Positions 51,397 to 60,725 of a stretch of 64,000 bases of DNA are shown here, one piece after another. Below the pieces are notes generated by a model. The model saw only the letters and a list, made by a program, of their open reading frames with translations, was not told where the DNA came from and searched no databases. The stretch spans positions 3,782,001 to 3,846,000 of the forward strand of contig NZ_CP118158.1 of assembly GCF_028747785.1 (NCBI RefSeq), given 5' to 3'. The translations under genes and the position numbers were made by a program. This DNA comes from Halosimplex aquaticum (GTDB lineage Archaea; Halobacteriota; Halobacteria; Halobacteriales; Haloarculaceae). The stretch's first letter is position 1. The number at the start of each line of letters is the position of its first letter.

Positions 51397-53622
51397 ATGA
51401 ACCCCGATAGACGAACATTTATCCGAACGCTGGGAGCCGGCTCCATCGCCGGGCTCGCCGGCTGTTCCGCGTTGTCGGGCGGCGACGACACGGACACCCC
51501 GGCCACCGACGCGGAACCGACAGACGCCGAGAAGACGAGCACGCCCGAACCGACGGGGACGGAGACCGACGCGCCGACGGACACCGACGCACCGGCGACC
51601 GGCGACGGCCCGACGGTCATCACGATGAAGGCCGCCGGCGCCGACATCTGGGAATCGACGGACCTCGGTCACTTCTTCTTCGCGGAGGTCAGCGGCGACT
51701 TCGACGCGCGCGTCGAGGTCACGTCGCTGGAGAACACGAACCCCCACGCCAAGGCCGGCCTGATGGCCCGCGCGGCGCTCGACCCGAAGTCGCGGAACGT
51801 CATGGTCCGCAAGCGCGCGGGCTTCGGCACGTCCCCGCAGTGGCGGCCGACGGACGGCGCCGCGACGACCAGCACCACCTCGGAGGCGGGCGCGCCGCTC
51901 AGTCGCGTCGAGGGCGGTACCATGAACGACGCCAACTGGCAGCGCCTGCAGCGCGTCGGCGACACGATCCGCGCATACGGCTCCCAGAACGGCGAGGACT
52001 GGACGCTGATGGTCGAGCTCACCGCCGACCAGATCGAGCTCCCCGACACGGTCTTCCTCGGGCTGGCGGCGACCAGCCACGACAACGCCAGCGCCACGAC
52101 GGCGAAGTTCCGGAACCTCTCCGGGGTCGAGCCGACGAAGAACCAGGATCTGGGCAGCCCGATCATCTCGGGTAGCGTCTCCGTCGACCAGGCCGCGGTC
52201 ATCTCCGGTCTCGGCGCGGAGTCCTCGCCCACGGGCGCGACCCTCACGGGGACCCTGGAGAGCATGGGCGGTTCGGACACCGTCGACGCGCGATTCGAGT
52301 ACCGCGAGGCCACCGCGTCGGAGTGGCAGGCGACTGACGCCACCTCGCTCTCCGAACCGGGTGCCGTCGAGGTCGACGTCTCCGGCCTGACCCCCCGGCG
52401 GTACTACGAGTTCCGCGCCGTCGCCGCGACCGGCGACCAGGAGTTCGCCACGGTCGCACAGCTGTTCTCGACGCCCAGCGGGTCTGACGGCAGTTCGGAC
52501 CAGGGTCCCGCGAGCAGTTCCCACGTCGACCCATCGCAGGGGTTCGCCGACATGGCCCCGTGGCTCGACGACGACACGCCGCTCGTCGTCGTCGACGAGC
52601 CGACCCGCGAGTCGCTCGCGGCGGCGACGAGCATCCCGGGCCCGCGCGTGGTCGTCTTCGAGACCAGCGGCACCATCGACCTCGGCGCCCAGGACCTCAA
52701 CGTCCGCAACGACAAGTGCTGGATCGCCGGCCAGACCGCGCCGTCACCGGGCATCACGCTCATCCGCGGCGCGCTGAAGATCTACGGTAACGACTGCGTC
52801 GTCCAGCACATCCGCTCGCGCCCCGGCACCGCCGGCATGGAGCGCGGCGACGGCTGGCAGCCCGACGCCATCGAGGCCGTCGACGAGACGACCGGCAACG
52901 TCATCGACCACTGTACCGGCACGTGGTCCGTCGACGAGAACATCAACATCGGCTACGACACGAGCGACAACACCATCACGAACTGCCTGATGGCCGAGCC
53001 GCTCAACGACGCGACCCACGGCAAGGGCGAGCACGGCTACAACTCCATCATCGGCGACCGCGCGAAGAACGTCACGCTCGCCGGCAACGTCTACGGCCTC
53101 GCGACCGACCGGAACCCCCGGCTCAAGCAGGGCACCGAGACGGTCGTGGTGAACAACCTCATCCACCACTACCACGACGGCATGTGGGCCGACCCGGAGA
53201 CCAAACACAGCATCGTCGGCAACGTCTTCGAGGACCCCCAGACCGACCAGCCCAACATCTTCGGCGACGGCAGCGTCTACGCCGAGGACAACGTCCAGAA
53301 CGACGACGCCGACGTGCCGATGATCGGCGACGGCATCAGTCAGCTCGACTCGCGGCCGCTCTGGCCGGAGGCGCTCGAAGCCGTCTCCTCCGGGGAAGTC
53401 AAGTCGCACAACCTCGAACACGCCGGGGCGCGACCGACCGACCGCACCGAGACCGACAAGCGGATCATCTCCCACATCCGCAACGGCGAGGGCGGCGTCA
53501 TCGACAGTCAGGAGGAGGTCGGTGGCTACCCCGAACTCGCTGAGAACACCCACTCCCTCGACGTCCCGACCACCGGTCTGCGCGCGTGGCTCCGCGAGCA
53601 GGCCGCCGCCGTCGAACCGTAA
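51397..53622 (+). CDS. Pectate lyase (PL1-like) lipoprotein with concanavalin-like and FN3-like domains
   Basis: 741 residues. A Tat signal (MNPDRRTFIRTLGAGS) ends in the lipobox LAGC at Cys23, then an acidic Thr-rich spacer, a DUF1349/LamG-like sandwich (~70-240, with DFDARVEVTSLENTNPHAKAGLM), one FN3-like module (~255-365) and the lyase (~385-741: WIAGQTAPSPGIT, IDHCTGTWSVDENINIG, KGEHGYNSIIGD, DRNPRLK). The order matches the 816-residue lyase but with one FN3 unit and a lipid anchor. A TATA-like ATTAATAT lies about 35 bp upstream, and operator-like sites lie further up. Confidence 0.87.
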   Translation: MNPDRRTFIRTLGAGSIAGLAGCSALSGGDDTDTPATDAEPTDAEKTSTPEPTGTETDAPTDTDAPATGDGPTVITMKAAGADIWESTDLGHFFFAEVSGDFDARVEVTSLENTNPHAKAGLMARAALDPKSRNVMVRKRAGFGTSPQWRPTDGAATTSTTSEAGAPLSRVEGGTMNDANWQRLQRVGDTIRAYGSQNGEDWTLMVELTADQIELPDTVFLGLAATSHDNASATTAKFRNLSGVEPTKNQDLGSPIISGSVSVDQAAVISGLGAESSPTGATLTGTLESMGGSDTVDARFEYREATASEWQATDATSLSEPGAVEVDVSGLTPRRYYEFRAVAATGDQEFATVAQLFSTPSGSDGSSDQGPASSSHVDPSQGFADMAPWLDDDTPLVVVDEPTRESLAAATSIPGPRVVVFETSGTIDLGAQDLNVRNDKCWIAGQTAPSPGITLIRGALKIYGNDCVVQHIRSRPGTAGMERGDGWQPDAIEAVDETTGNVIDHCTGTWSVDENINIGYDTSDNTITNCLMAEPLNDATHGKGEHGYNSIIGDRAKNVTLAGNVYGLATDRNPRLKQGTETVVVNNLIHHYHDGMWADPETKHSIVGNVFEDPQTDQPNIFGDGSVYAEDNVQNDDADVPMIGDGISQLDSRPLWPEALEAVSSGEVKSHNLEHAGARPTDRTETDKRIISHIRNGEGGVIDSQEEVGGYPELAENTHSLDVPTTGLRAWLREQAAAVEP

Positions 53623-53763
53623 CGAGCCCGCGATCTTCTCTCCGTTTTCGGCGCGCAAGAACCCGGTAGCGACTGCGTCGCCCAGAGCGAACAGCGAAAG
53701 GCGGCGCTCGACGGCGTGAATTCGGCGGCGTCGTTCGAAAAAATCGAGCGGCGACGGTCCCGC

Positions 53764-55311
53764 TCAGTCCGCGTCGACGGCGAAGTCGTCGGCGTCGGGC
53801 GCGTCGACGTGGTCGGTCAGGTCGCCGTGGTTGCCCGCGAACGAGACGCGTCCCGGGTCCTCGCCGCGGACGCGCAGGAACGTTTCCGCTCCCTGCCAGT
53901 CACAGCCGCTGACGAGCGTCTCGTCGACGTCGCGGAGTTCGACGACGGGCGTCTCCTGGTCGCTCTCGACCTGCAGGCCGTCGATCGAGACGCGTCCGGT
54001 CTCCTCGAATGCGAGCGCCGGCGCCTCGGCGGTCCGGATCCGGACGTTCGAGAAGGAGACGTCGTCGATGGACTTGCAGAACAGGCCGTGGCGCTGGTCG
54101 AAGCCGTCGGCCATCGCGGGCCGGAGGTCGGTCGCGTCGAGCGAGCGCGTGGCGTCGATCTCGACGTCGGCGAAGGAGATGTTCTCGAAGTGCTGTTCGG
54201 GGAGCCCCGCGAAGAAGCCGGCCGTCTCCACGTCGCGAGCGGTGATGTCCGAGAAGGCCACGTTGCGGACCATCGGCGTGCTCTCGTCGACGGGGATCGG
54301 GTCGCTGTCGATGTCCATGAAGTAGTAGCCGTTGATGGTGAACGGGCAGGCGACACGCCGCATGACGATGCCGTCGAAGCGGAGGTCCTCCACGACGCCG
54401 CCGCGGCCGCGCTGGGTCTTGATCCGGACGCCGCGGTCCGTGTCGGTGAAGGTGCAGTTGCTGACGGTGACGTCGCGCACGTCGCCTGACATCTCCGACC
54501 CGATGACGACGCCGCCGTGGCCGGCCTCGACCGTACAGTTCGTTACCGTGATCTGCGAGGCGGGGCGGCCGATGCTGCGCCCCTCTTCGTCTTTCCCGGA
54601 CTTGATGCAGATGGCGTCGTCGCCGGCGTTGAGGTAGCAGTCGCTGATACGGACGTACCGCGAGGAGTCGATGTCCATCCCGTCGCCGTTAGGCGCGTCG
54701 TGGGGGTTCTCGACGTTCACGTCGTGGAACGTGACGTTGTCGGAGAAGACGACGTGGGTGTTCCAGAACGGCGAGTTCTTCAGCGTGATCCCCGAGACGG
54801 AGACGTTCTCGGACCTGTCGATCTGGAACAGCGGCGGTCGAAGCGTGAAACTGCTCACGTCGTCGGCCTTGTCGTTCAGCGCGCGGAACTCCTCCAGTCG
54901 CTCGACGAGGCTGTCGGGGAGGTCCGCGTCGTCCTCGCCGTAGAACTGCCACCAGTAATCGCCCTGGCCGTCGACGGTGCCGCGGCCGGTGATCTCGACG
55001 TTCTCGGCGTCTTCGACGAGCAGACAGGGGTGGAAGCCGGTCTGGTTCCAGCCCTCCCACCGGCTCTCTTTCGCCGGGAACGCCTCGTGGTCCCGGGCGA
55101 ACTTGAGCGTCGCGCCGGCCTGCAACTCCAGGGTCGTCTGACTGCCGACCGTGAGCGGTGCGGTCAGGTACTCTCCCGGGGTGACGACGACCGTCCCGCC
55201 GGTCCCGGCGCACTCGTCCAGCGCCGACTGGAGCGCCTCCGTGTCTCGTTGCTCGCCTGTGCCGGACGCACCGAAGTCTCTCACGTCGCGTCTGGCGTCG
55301 CTGTCGGACAT
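53764..55311 (-). CDS. GH28 polygalacturonase / exo-galacturonase, cytoplasmic
   Basis: 515 residues from ATG 55311 (MSDSDARRDVRDFGASG); the longer frame has a non-conserved basic extension. A parallel beta-helix with all GH28 catalytic blocks: NGDGMD with Asp213, GDDAICIK with Asp231 and Asp232, GHGG with His265, and RIK at 296-298. No Sec or Tat signal, so it acts inside the cell, presumably releasing galacturonate from imported oligomers for uronate dehydrogenase. Convergent with the pectate lyase before it and divergent from GH43 (372-bp gap). Confidence 0.93.
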   Translation of the reverse strand: MSDSDARRDVRDFGASGTGEQRDTEALQSALDECAGTGGTVVVTPGEYLTAPLTVGSQTTLELQAGATLKFARDHEAFPAKESRWEGWNQTGFHPCLLVEDAENVEITGRGTVDGQGDYWWQFYGEDDADLPDSLVERLEEFRALNDKADDVSSFTLRPPLFQIDRSENVSVSGITLKNSPFWNTHVVFSDNVTFHDVNVENPHDAPNGDGMDIDSSRYVRISDCYLNAGDDAICIKSGKDEEGRSIGRPASQITVTNCTVEAGHGGVVIGSEMSGDVRDVTVSNCTFTDTDRGVRIKTQRGRGGVVEDLRFDGIVMRRVACPFTINGYYFMDIDSDPIPVDESTPMVRNVAFSDITARDVETAGFFAGLPEQHFENISFADVEIDATRSLDATDLRPAMADGFDQRHGLFCKSIDDVSFSNVRIRTAEAPALAFEETGRVSIDGLQVESDQETPVVELRDVDETLVSGCDWQGAETFLRVRGEDPGRVSFAGNHGDLTDHVDAPDADDFAVDAD

Positions 55312-55683
55312 GAATCGTCTATCTCCGAGGTCGTCGATAAAGCTTCCCCTCCCCGTCCGGCGGTGTGACGGGCGAGACGGGCTGGCCGTCGCCGTCGGTA
55401 TCGGCACGAGCGAATCACCCCATACAACGCTTGACCAGGTGAGGACGAACGCTCTTGCAGCGTAGTTTTCCGCGTCTTCCGAGCGACACGACGCCGTGTC
55501 TCTCGTCGAGGACGCCGCTCCACTTGGCGGACGAATCCGTTCTCAGACTGTTTCGGCAAGCCCGATCAGCCGACGGTCAGTGTGTGCCCGAGTCCTTCCG
55601 CGGTCGCGCCGCCCGAACTAATCTGGACACTGCCACCACCGAAAACCTAACACCTTTTTCCTCGCTACTGGACTCCACCCAAT
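55312..55683. other. Divergent intergenic region GH28 / GH43
   Basis: 372 bp. Minus strand: GATAAAGCTT is a weak candidate TATA about 30 bp before the GH28 start. Plus strand: AACACCTTTTTC about 35 bp before the GH43 start. No GTTC-N9-GAAC palindrome and no gene found. Confidence 0.4.
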
Positions 55684-57240
55684 ATGAGAGGCTCCCCCAG
55701 GGTATGGGACCCGAATCTCGACGACGATCAGTACCAGAACCCGATCATCTACGCGGACTACTCCGACCCCGACGTGGTCCGAGTCGGTGACGACTACTTC
55801 ATGACCGCGTCGAGTTTCAACGCCGTCCCCGCGCTCCCGATACTCCACTCGCGCGATCTGGTGAACTGGCGGCTCGTCAACCACGCTATCGACGAGTTGC
55901 CCCCCGCCTTCGACCGCCCGCAGCACGGCAACGGCGTCTGGGCGCCCTCGTTCAACTACCACGACGGGACGTTCTACATCTTCTACGGCGACCCCGATCG
56001 GGGCGTCTACGTGACCAAGACGGACGACCCCCGCGGTGAGTGGTCGGACCTGTACCACGTCCACGAGGCCGAAGGGTGGATCGACACGGCGCCGTTCTGG
56101 GACGACGACGGGAACGCGTATCTCGTCCACGCGTTCGCGAAGAGTCGCGCCGGGATCAACAGCGTCCTCCACGTCGCGCCGATGGCCGAAGACGGGACGC
56201 ACCTCACCGGCGAGAGCCGCGAGGTGTTCGACGGCCACGGCGACCACCCGACCATCGAGGGCCCGAAGCTCTACAAGCGCGACGGGTACTACTACATCTT
56301 CGCGCCGGCCGGCGGCGTCAGCGACGGGTGGCAGACCGTGCTGCGCTCGGAGGACATCTACGGTCCGTACGAGGACCGGATCGTCCTCTCCCAGGGCGAC
56401 ACCGACATCAACGGCCCGCACCAGGGCGCCTGGGTGACGACGAACCGGGGCGAGGACTGGTTCGTCCACTTCCAGGAGGAGGACCCCTACGGCCGAATCG
56501 TCCACCTCCAGCCCGTCGAGTGGACGGACGGGTGGCCCGTCATCGGTCGCGACGAGGACGGCGACGGCACGGGCGAACCGGTCCGTACACACGAGAAACC
56601 CGACGTCGCTGCCGACGACCTCCCGACCATGGTGCCCCAGACGTCCGACGACTTCGAAGAAGCCCGTCTGGGACTCCAGTGGCAGTGGCACGGAAACCCC
56701 CAGCACGGCTGGTACTCGCTCACCCATCGCCCCGACGCGCTCCGCCTGTTCCCGCAGGCCCCGCTCGACGGCGCCGACAACCTGTGGTCCGCCCCGAATC
56801 TGCTCCTCCAGAAGTTCCCCGCTCCGTCGTTCACGGCGACGACGGAGATCAGCTGTGAACTCGAAACAGGGGCCGGACACGGTGGCCTCCTCGTGATGGG
56901 CGAGGAGTACGCCTACCTCGGCGTTCGCCGGACCGCCGACGGACCCGAACTGGTACAGGGCCGCAACACCGCCCCGTCAGACGGTGATACCGACGCGGTG
57001 GACGAGCGAGTCCAACTCCAGTGCTCGTCCGCGCGACTGCGAGCGACCGTGGAAGACGGCGGACGAGTCCGGTTCGCATATGCGACGGGCGACTCCGACT
57101 TCGAATCGATCGGCGCGCCGTTCCAGGCCCAGCAGGGGCGCTGGATCGGGGCGAAGATCGGTCTGTTCGCCGTTCAGTCGGCTGCGTCCACCGAAGCGGG
57201 CGGCCACTGCGACTTCGACTACTTCAAGATCGAGGAGTGA
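55684..57240 (+). CDS. GH43-family glycoside hydrolase (xylosidase/arabinofuranosidase type)
   Basis: 518 residues. A five-bladed propeller domain (~15-300) starts with NPIIYADYSDPDVV, where Asp28 aligns with the catalytic base; Asp134 in GWIDTAPFW is the pKa modulator and Glu192 in TIEGPKLYK the acid. A C-terminal beta-sandwich (~320-518) of the GH43 C-domain type follows. No signal peptide, so cytoplasmic. Arabinan and xylan side chains of pectin are the natural substrates. With GH28 it forms a pair of intracellular hydrolases at the end of the locus. Confidence 0.92.
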   Translation: MRGSPRVWDPNLDDDQYQNPIIYADYSDPDVVRVGDDYFMTASSFNAVPALPILHSRDLVNWRLVNHAIDELPPAFDRPQHGNGVWAPSFNYHDGTFYIFYGDPDRGVYVTKTDDPRGEWSDLYHVHEAEGWIDTAPFWDDDGNAYLVHAFAKSRAGINSVLHVAPMAEDGTHLTGESREVFDGHGDHPTIEGPKLYKRDGYYYIFAPAGGVSDGWQTVLRSEDIYGPYEDRIVLSQGDTDINGPHQGAWVTTNRGEDWFVHFQEEDPYGRIVHLQPVEWTDGWPVIGRDEDGDGTGEPVRTHEKPDVAADDLPTMVPQTSDDFEEARLGLQWQWHGNPQHGWYSLTHRPDALRLFPQAPLDGADNLWSAPNLLLQKFPAPSFTATTEISCELETGAGHGGLLVMGEEYAYLGVRRTADGPELVQGRNTAPSDGDTDAVDERVQLQCSSARLRATVEDGGRVRFAYATGDSDFESIGAPFQAQQGRWIGAKIGLFAVQSAASTEAGGHCDFDYFKIEE

Positions 57241-57381
57241 CGTCCCCGTCCCCGCTCCGGACCGACTCCACTCGCTGTCTCTCGTCTGCCCACGACCTCG
57301 GAGCGTGGATTCGATGCGGCCTCCGATCCGATGCGAGTGGTCGCAACCTGAATCGTTCGAACGACCCCGGCATCCGCCAGT

Positions 57382-57402
57382 CCAGCCGAACGTTTCGGCT
57401 GG
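57382..57402 (+). terminator. Perfect hairpin downstream of GH43
   Basis: CCAGCCGAA and TTCGGCTGG pair over 9 bp around a 3-nt CGT loop, 140 bp after the GH43 stop. A transcript-end hairpin is plausible, though it lacks a T tract. Confidence 0.4.
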
Positions 57403-57505
57403 GATCAAATGACAGATGTCGTTTGATACCTGGATATCCTCAGAACCCAGTTACGTCTTCCGGAGTACTGACTCCGATTGACCGTCAACTGACGAGAGAT
57501 CGGGT

Positions 57506-57530
57506 CCGGGTACCCGTCTCTGGTACCCGG
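57506..57530. other. Perfect inverted repeat CCGGGTACC / GGTACCCGG
   Basis: Two 9-bp arms around a 7-nt spacer (CGTCTCT). It could be a protein-binding site or RNA hairpin. It has no relation to the GTTC-N9-GAAC family. Confidence 0.45.
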
Positions 57531-57902
57531 ATCGATCAACCACCGAGATGTCCCCAGACAGACTGTCTTCGACGTGATATCCTCTCGACCCCGAGCCGCC
57601 GGCCGGTTCTCACCGGAGGTCGGTGTCGGCACCGATCGATCCAGTACACTCGTCGTATCGCGTTGCCGTCCCTTCAGAACTGGCTTCAGGTACTCTATCA
57701 CGAACAAACTCGATCTCGCTCCACCTCCGAACTCGATCGTCTACCGCGGATCGATCGGTGCTGGATTCGGATATAATATAACAAATCCATCTATGATAGA
57801 ATGATTACTATTTAACTCAGGTATCGGGTAACGTCGAGAGATATCGCTACGCGAGACTCGTCGGATAGCGCAGTCGCTCGCGACTGCCGCGTCGATAAAA
57901 TA

Positions 57903-58193
57903 TCAGTCGATGTGGCCTTCGTCGCGCAGCTGGTCCGCGTCCTGCTCGGAGTATCGCCACTCGATGTTGGCCTTCTCGTCCTGCCAGTCCCACGGTTCGA
58001 CGAGGACGACGTCGCCCTCGCTGATCCACGTTCGGTACTTCATTCGGCCGGGGATCCGACCCATCCGGTCGACACCGTCTTCGCACTGGACGCGGACGTG
58101 GTTGCCGCCGTTGTGCTGCGTTACTACCGCGAACAGTTCGTCGTCCGAGGGCATCCGGAGGTTCCGACGCCCGCTGTTGTCGCTCTCGCTCAC
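57903..58193 (-). CDS. eif1a: Translation initiation factor aIF-1A
   Basis: 96 residues, an S1/OB-fold initiation factor that binds the small ribosomal subunit near the A site. Typical segments: [54 protein letters not shown] and [17 protein letters not shown]. Length and start (ATG 58193) are as in other archaea. A TTTAAATC-type box lies about 25-30 bp upstream on the minus strand. Confidence 0.95.
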   Translation of the reverse strand: MSESDNSGRRNLRMPSDDELFAVVTQHNGGNHVRVQCEDGVDRMGRIPGRMKYRTWISEGDVVLVEPWDWQDEKANIEWRYSEQDADQLRDEGHID

Positions 58194-58304
58194 AGGTATG
58201 GTAGGGGCTCCCCACGTTTAAATCACCTGAGTATCGCGCTACCACGTGACACGACGGCGACACCGCCCCGACCCGTCGGCTTCCGGATATCCGCGCCGGT
58301 CGGC

Positions 58305-59510
58305 TCAGACGTGGCGGGTGAGCGCCGGGACCTTTCCGAGGTCGCTCCTGTCGAACGGGTAGAGGTCGAGGTAGTCCCGGGCGGTCAGGTCGTAGGCCTG
58401 TAGGCGCTCGACCTGCGCGTCGTTCAGCCGGCCGGCGCTGGTGACGAACCGGCGCTGTTGGCCCGGCGTGAAGTCGTAGAGCAACTCGCAGACGATCCGC
58501 TGGGCCCGCCACTGGACCCCCTTTCGACCGTTCCACCGCTCCTCGTAGGTGCTGAGACCCTCGCGGGAGGTGTCACCGCGGTCGAGCGCCGCGAGCGCGG
58601 CGTCGGCCGCCATCTCGGCGGACTCCATGCCCGGGCGGATCCCCTCGCCGAACAGCGGGTTGATGCTCGAGACCGCGTCGCCGACGGCGACGAGCCCGTC
58701 CATCGCGCGCTGGTTGATGGAGTTGTTCGAGACGGCGTCGCCCGCGTGGACGGCGCGGACCTCCTCGGCCTCCCACCGCGGGTCGGCGGCCACCCACGAC
58801 TCGACGTAGTCGTCGATGGTCCCTTCATCTGGAGGGGCGTGACCGTCGTGGAAGTCCTCGATCCAGCAGACCCCCGCCTTGAACGCGTCGTCGCCGGCGG
58901 GGAAGGTCCACGCGTAGCCCCCCGGGGCGACATCGTGGTCGAAGCGGAACAGCATCGAATCGAGGTCGTAGCGGCCCCGGACCTCGTACTCCTTGCCGAT
59001 CCCCCGCTGGGCGGCGTCGGGATCGAACATCCCCAGTCGCTTCGCGAGGAGGGCCCTGGGACCGGTCGCGTCGACCACGAGGTCGGCGTCGATCCGCCGT
59101 TTCTCGCCGTCGGTCCAGTACTGGACGCCGACGACGCGCCCGTCCTCGACCACGGGGTCGGACACCCGCGCACCGGTCCGGATCTCCGCCCCGTGGGCCG
59201 CGGCGTCCTCGCCGAGGAACTCCAGGAAGGCGGGGAAGTCCAGGACGTACCCCGGGATCGAGAGGGTCGAACTCGCGCCCGGCGCTTCGAAGACCACGTC
59301 TTCGTTCTCGCCCATCACCACCTCGTCGGGGACGCCGTACCGCTCGATCACCTGGTCGAACGTCCCGCCGGTCGACTTGTCGTTGTCAGAGAGGGCGTCG
59401 TTGGCTTCGAGCACGGTGACCGCGTACTCGGAGCGGGTCGCGATCTCCCGCGCGAACTGGAGGCCGGCCGGTCCGCCACCGGCGACGACGACGTCTACGT
59501 CTGCCGACAT
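58305..59510 (-). CDS. Geranylgeranyl-reductase-family flavoprotein
   Basis: 401 residues. FAD-binding N-terminus VVVAGGGPAGLQFAREIA, then DADLVVDATGPRALLA, and the second FAD motif GLVAVGDAVSSINPLFGEGIRPGMESAEMAA. This is the digeranylgeranylglycerophospholipid-reductase group, which saturates isoprenoid chains of archaeal lipids or quinones. Several paralogues exist in haloarchaea, so lipid, menaquinone or carotenoid roles remain open. The gene for squalene/phytoene synthase lies 57 bp upstream on the same strand, which favours an isoprenoid role. Confidence 0.85.
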   Translation of the reverse strand: MSADVDVVVAGGGPAGLQFAREIATRSEYAVTVLEANDALSDNDKSTGGTFDQVIERYGVPDEVVMGENEDVVFEAPGASSTLSIPGYVLDFPAFLEFLGEDAAAHGAEIRTGARVSDPVVEDGRVVGVQYWTDGEKRRIDADLVVDATGPRALLAKRLGMFDPDAAQRGIGKEYEVRGRYDLDSMLFRFDHDVAPGGYAWTFPAGDDAFKAGVCWIEDFHDGHAPPDEGTIDDYVESWVAADPRWEAEEVRAVHAGDAVSNNSINQRAMDGLVAVGDAVSSINPLFGEGIRPGMESAEMAADAALAALDRGDTSREGLSTYEERWNGRKGVQWRAQRIVCELLYDFTPGQQRRFVTSAGRLNDAQVERLQAYDLTARDYLDLYPFDRSDLGKVPALTRHV

Positions 59511-59567
59511 ACACCGGCGAGTACCGACGAGTGCGACAAATCCGTTGCGATGTCCGAGAAGGGCCGC

Positions 59568-60614
59568 TCAGTACTCGTCGAGCGGGCGCTGGCGGATCTT
59601 CGACCGGAGTTCCGCGAGCGAGGGATTGTCCTCGCGTGCGAACGTCGCGAAGATGGTGGTGACCTCCGACCGGGACACCTTGACGTTGCCCTCCTCGATG
59701 ACGTCCTCGGGGCGCTCTTCGAGTTCGCGGATGGTCCCGACCGCGAGCAGGAAGGGGATCGCCCACGCTGAGAGGGTGTTACCGCGGATCTCGGGCATGG
59801 CTTCGAGCCACGTCTGCGCGCCGTCGAGGTAGCCCTCGGCGCGGTCGACGACCCGCTGGATGACCGGGACGAACGCCTCGCTGTTCTCCTCGTCGGGGAT
59901 GTCCTCCGTGTCGAGCTCCTCGGCGTCGAGCAGCTCCTGAGGGATGTAGACGTTGTTCTCCTCCTCGAAGTCGGTTGCCACGTCCTTGGAGACGTTGACG
60001 AGCTGGAGGAGCATCGCGAACGAGCGGGCGTTGTTCTGGAGGGTATCGCGGACGGAGTCGTCGACGTTCCGCGAGAGGAGGCCGGTGACGAGCGTCCCGA
60101 CCGTCCCGGCGGCGTACCAGCAGTACTCCTCGAGTTCGCCGAACGTCTGGAGCCGGAGGCCGCCCTGCTCGGCGTAGCGCTCGACGAACATCGCCATGCC
60201 GCTGACGAGCTCGCGAACCGGCGGGCGGATCGCCGCCTGCGAGTCCTCGTCGAGTCCTTCGAACGTCCGGAACACCCGCTCGCACTCGGCGACGACCTCC
60301 CAGTCGTCGTTCGGGTCCTCCGGGATCCACTCGTCCACGGCGCTCCGAAACTCCGCGATCGTCTCGTCGTCGTCGGGGTCCAGCACCCGGTTGTACTGGT
60401 CGAGGAGGGCGCGCTGCTCTGCGGGTGGGATATGTCCGGCGTCCTCGATGGTGTCGGCGATTCGACACAGGAGGTACCCGACACAGATGTCGCGCGACAT
60501 GGGCTCGTCGAGCTCCGCAACCGTCAGGGCGAACGTGCGTGAGACGGCCTCGACGGCCTCGTAGCAGTAGTCGAGGTCGTCCTCAAACACCTGTTCGGTC
60601 TGGTTTCGTGACAT
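59568..60614 (-). CDS. Squalene/phytoene synthase family protein
   Basis: 348 residues. The all-helical head-to-head prenyl synthase fold has its first Asp motif in LLCRIADTIEDA, the conserved SRTFAL start and YCWYAAGTVGTLVTGLL, with the second Asp-rich region in LLQLVNVSKDVATDFEE. YCxYxAGxVG and the longer length are closer to squalene synthase (two farnesyl-PP to squalene) than to phytoene synthase, but the two cannot be separated with certainty. Squalenes are abundant neutral lipids of haloarchaea. Probably co-transcribed with the downstream reductase. Confidence 0.85.
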   Translation of the reverse strand: MSRNQTEQVFEDDLDYCYEAVEAVSRTFALTVAELDEPMSRDICVGYLLCRIADTIEDAGHIPPAEQRALLDQYNRVLDPDDDETIAEFRSAVDEWIPEDPNDDWEVVAECERVFRTFEGLDEDSQAAIRPPVRELVSGMAMFVERYAEQGGLRLQTFGELEEYCWYAAGTVGTLVTGLLSRNVDDSVRDTLQNNARSFAMLLQLVNVSKDVATDFEEENNVYIPQELLDAEELDTEDIPDEENSEAFVPVIQRVVDRAEGYLDGAQTWLEAMPEIRGNTLSAWAIPFLLAVGTIRELEERPEDVIEEGNVKVSRSEVTTIFATFAREDNPSLAELRSKIRQRPLDEY

Positions 60615-60725
60615 TCCCGATATACCCCCTTAACCCTTCCACAAGTAAAAAGTTCGCCTACTGGCCGCGCCGCCCGATATCCCGGTCGGGTACCCCGATT
60701 TCGGCCGGTTCGTGTCGCCGGCCCG

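Larger units (their letters stand above)
57241..57902. other. Intergenic region closing the pectin locus
   Basis: 662 bp without a credible gene. It has two perfect 9-bp hairpins (57382-57402 and 57506-57530) and an AT-rich right end (57765-57820). It separates the accessory locus from core genes. Confidence 0.5.
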
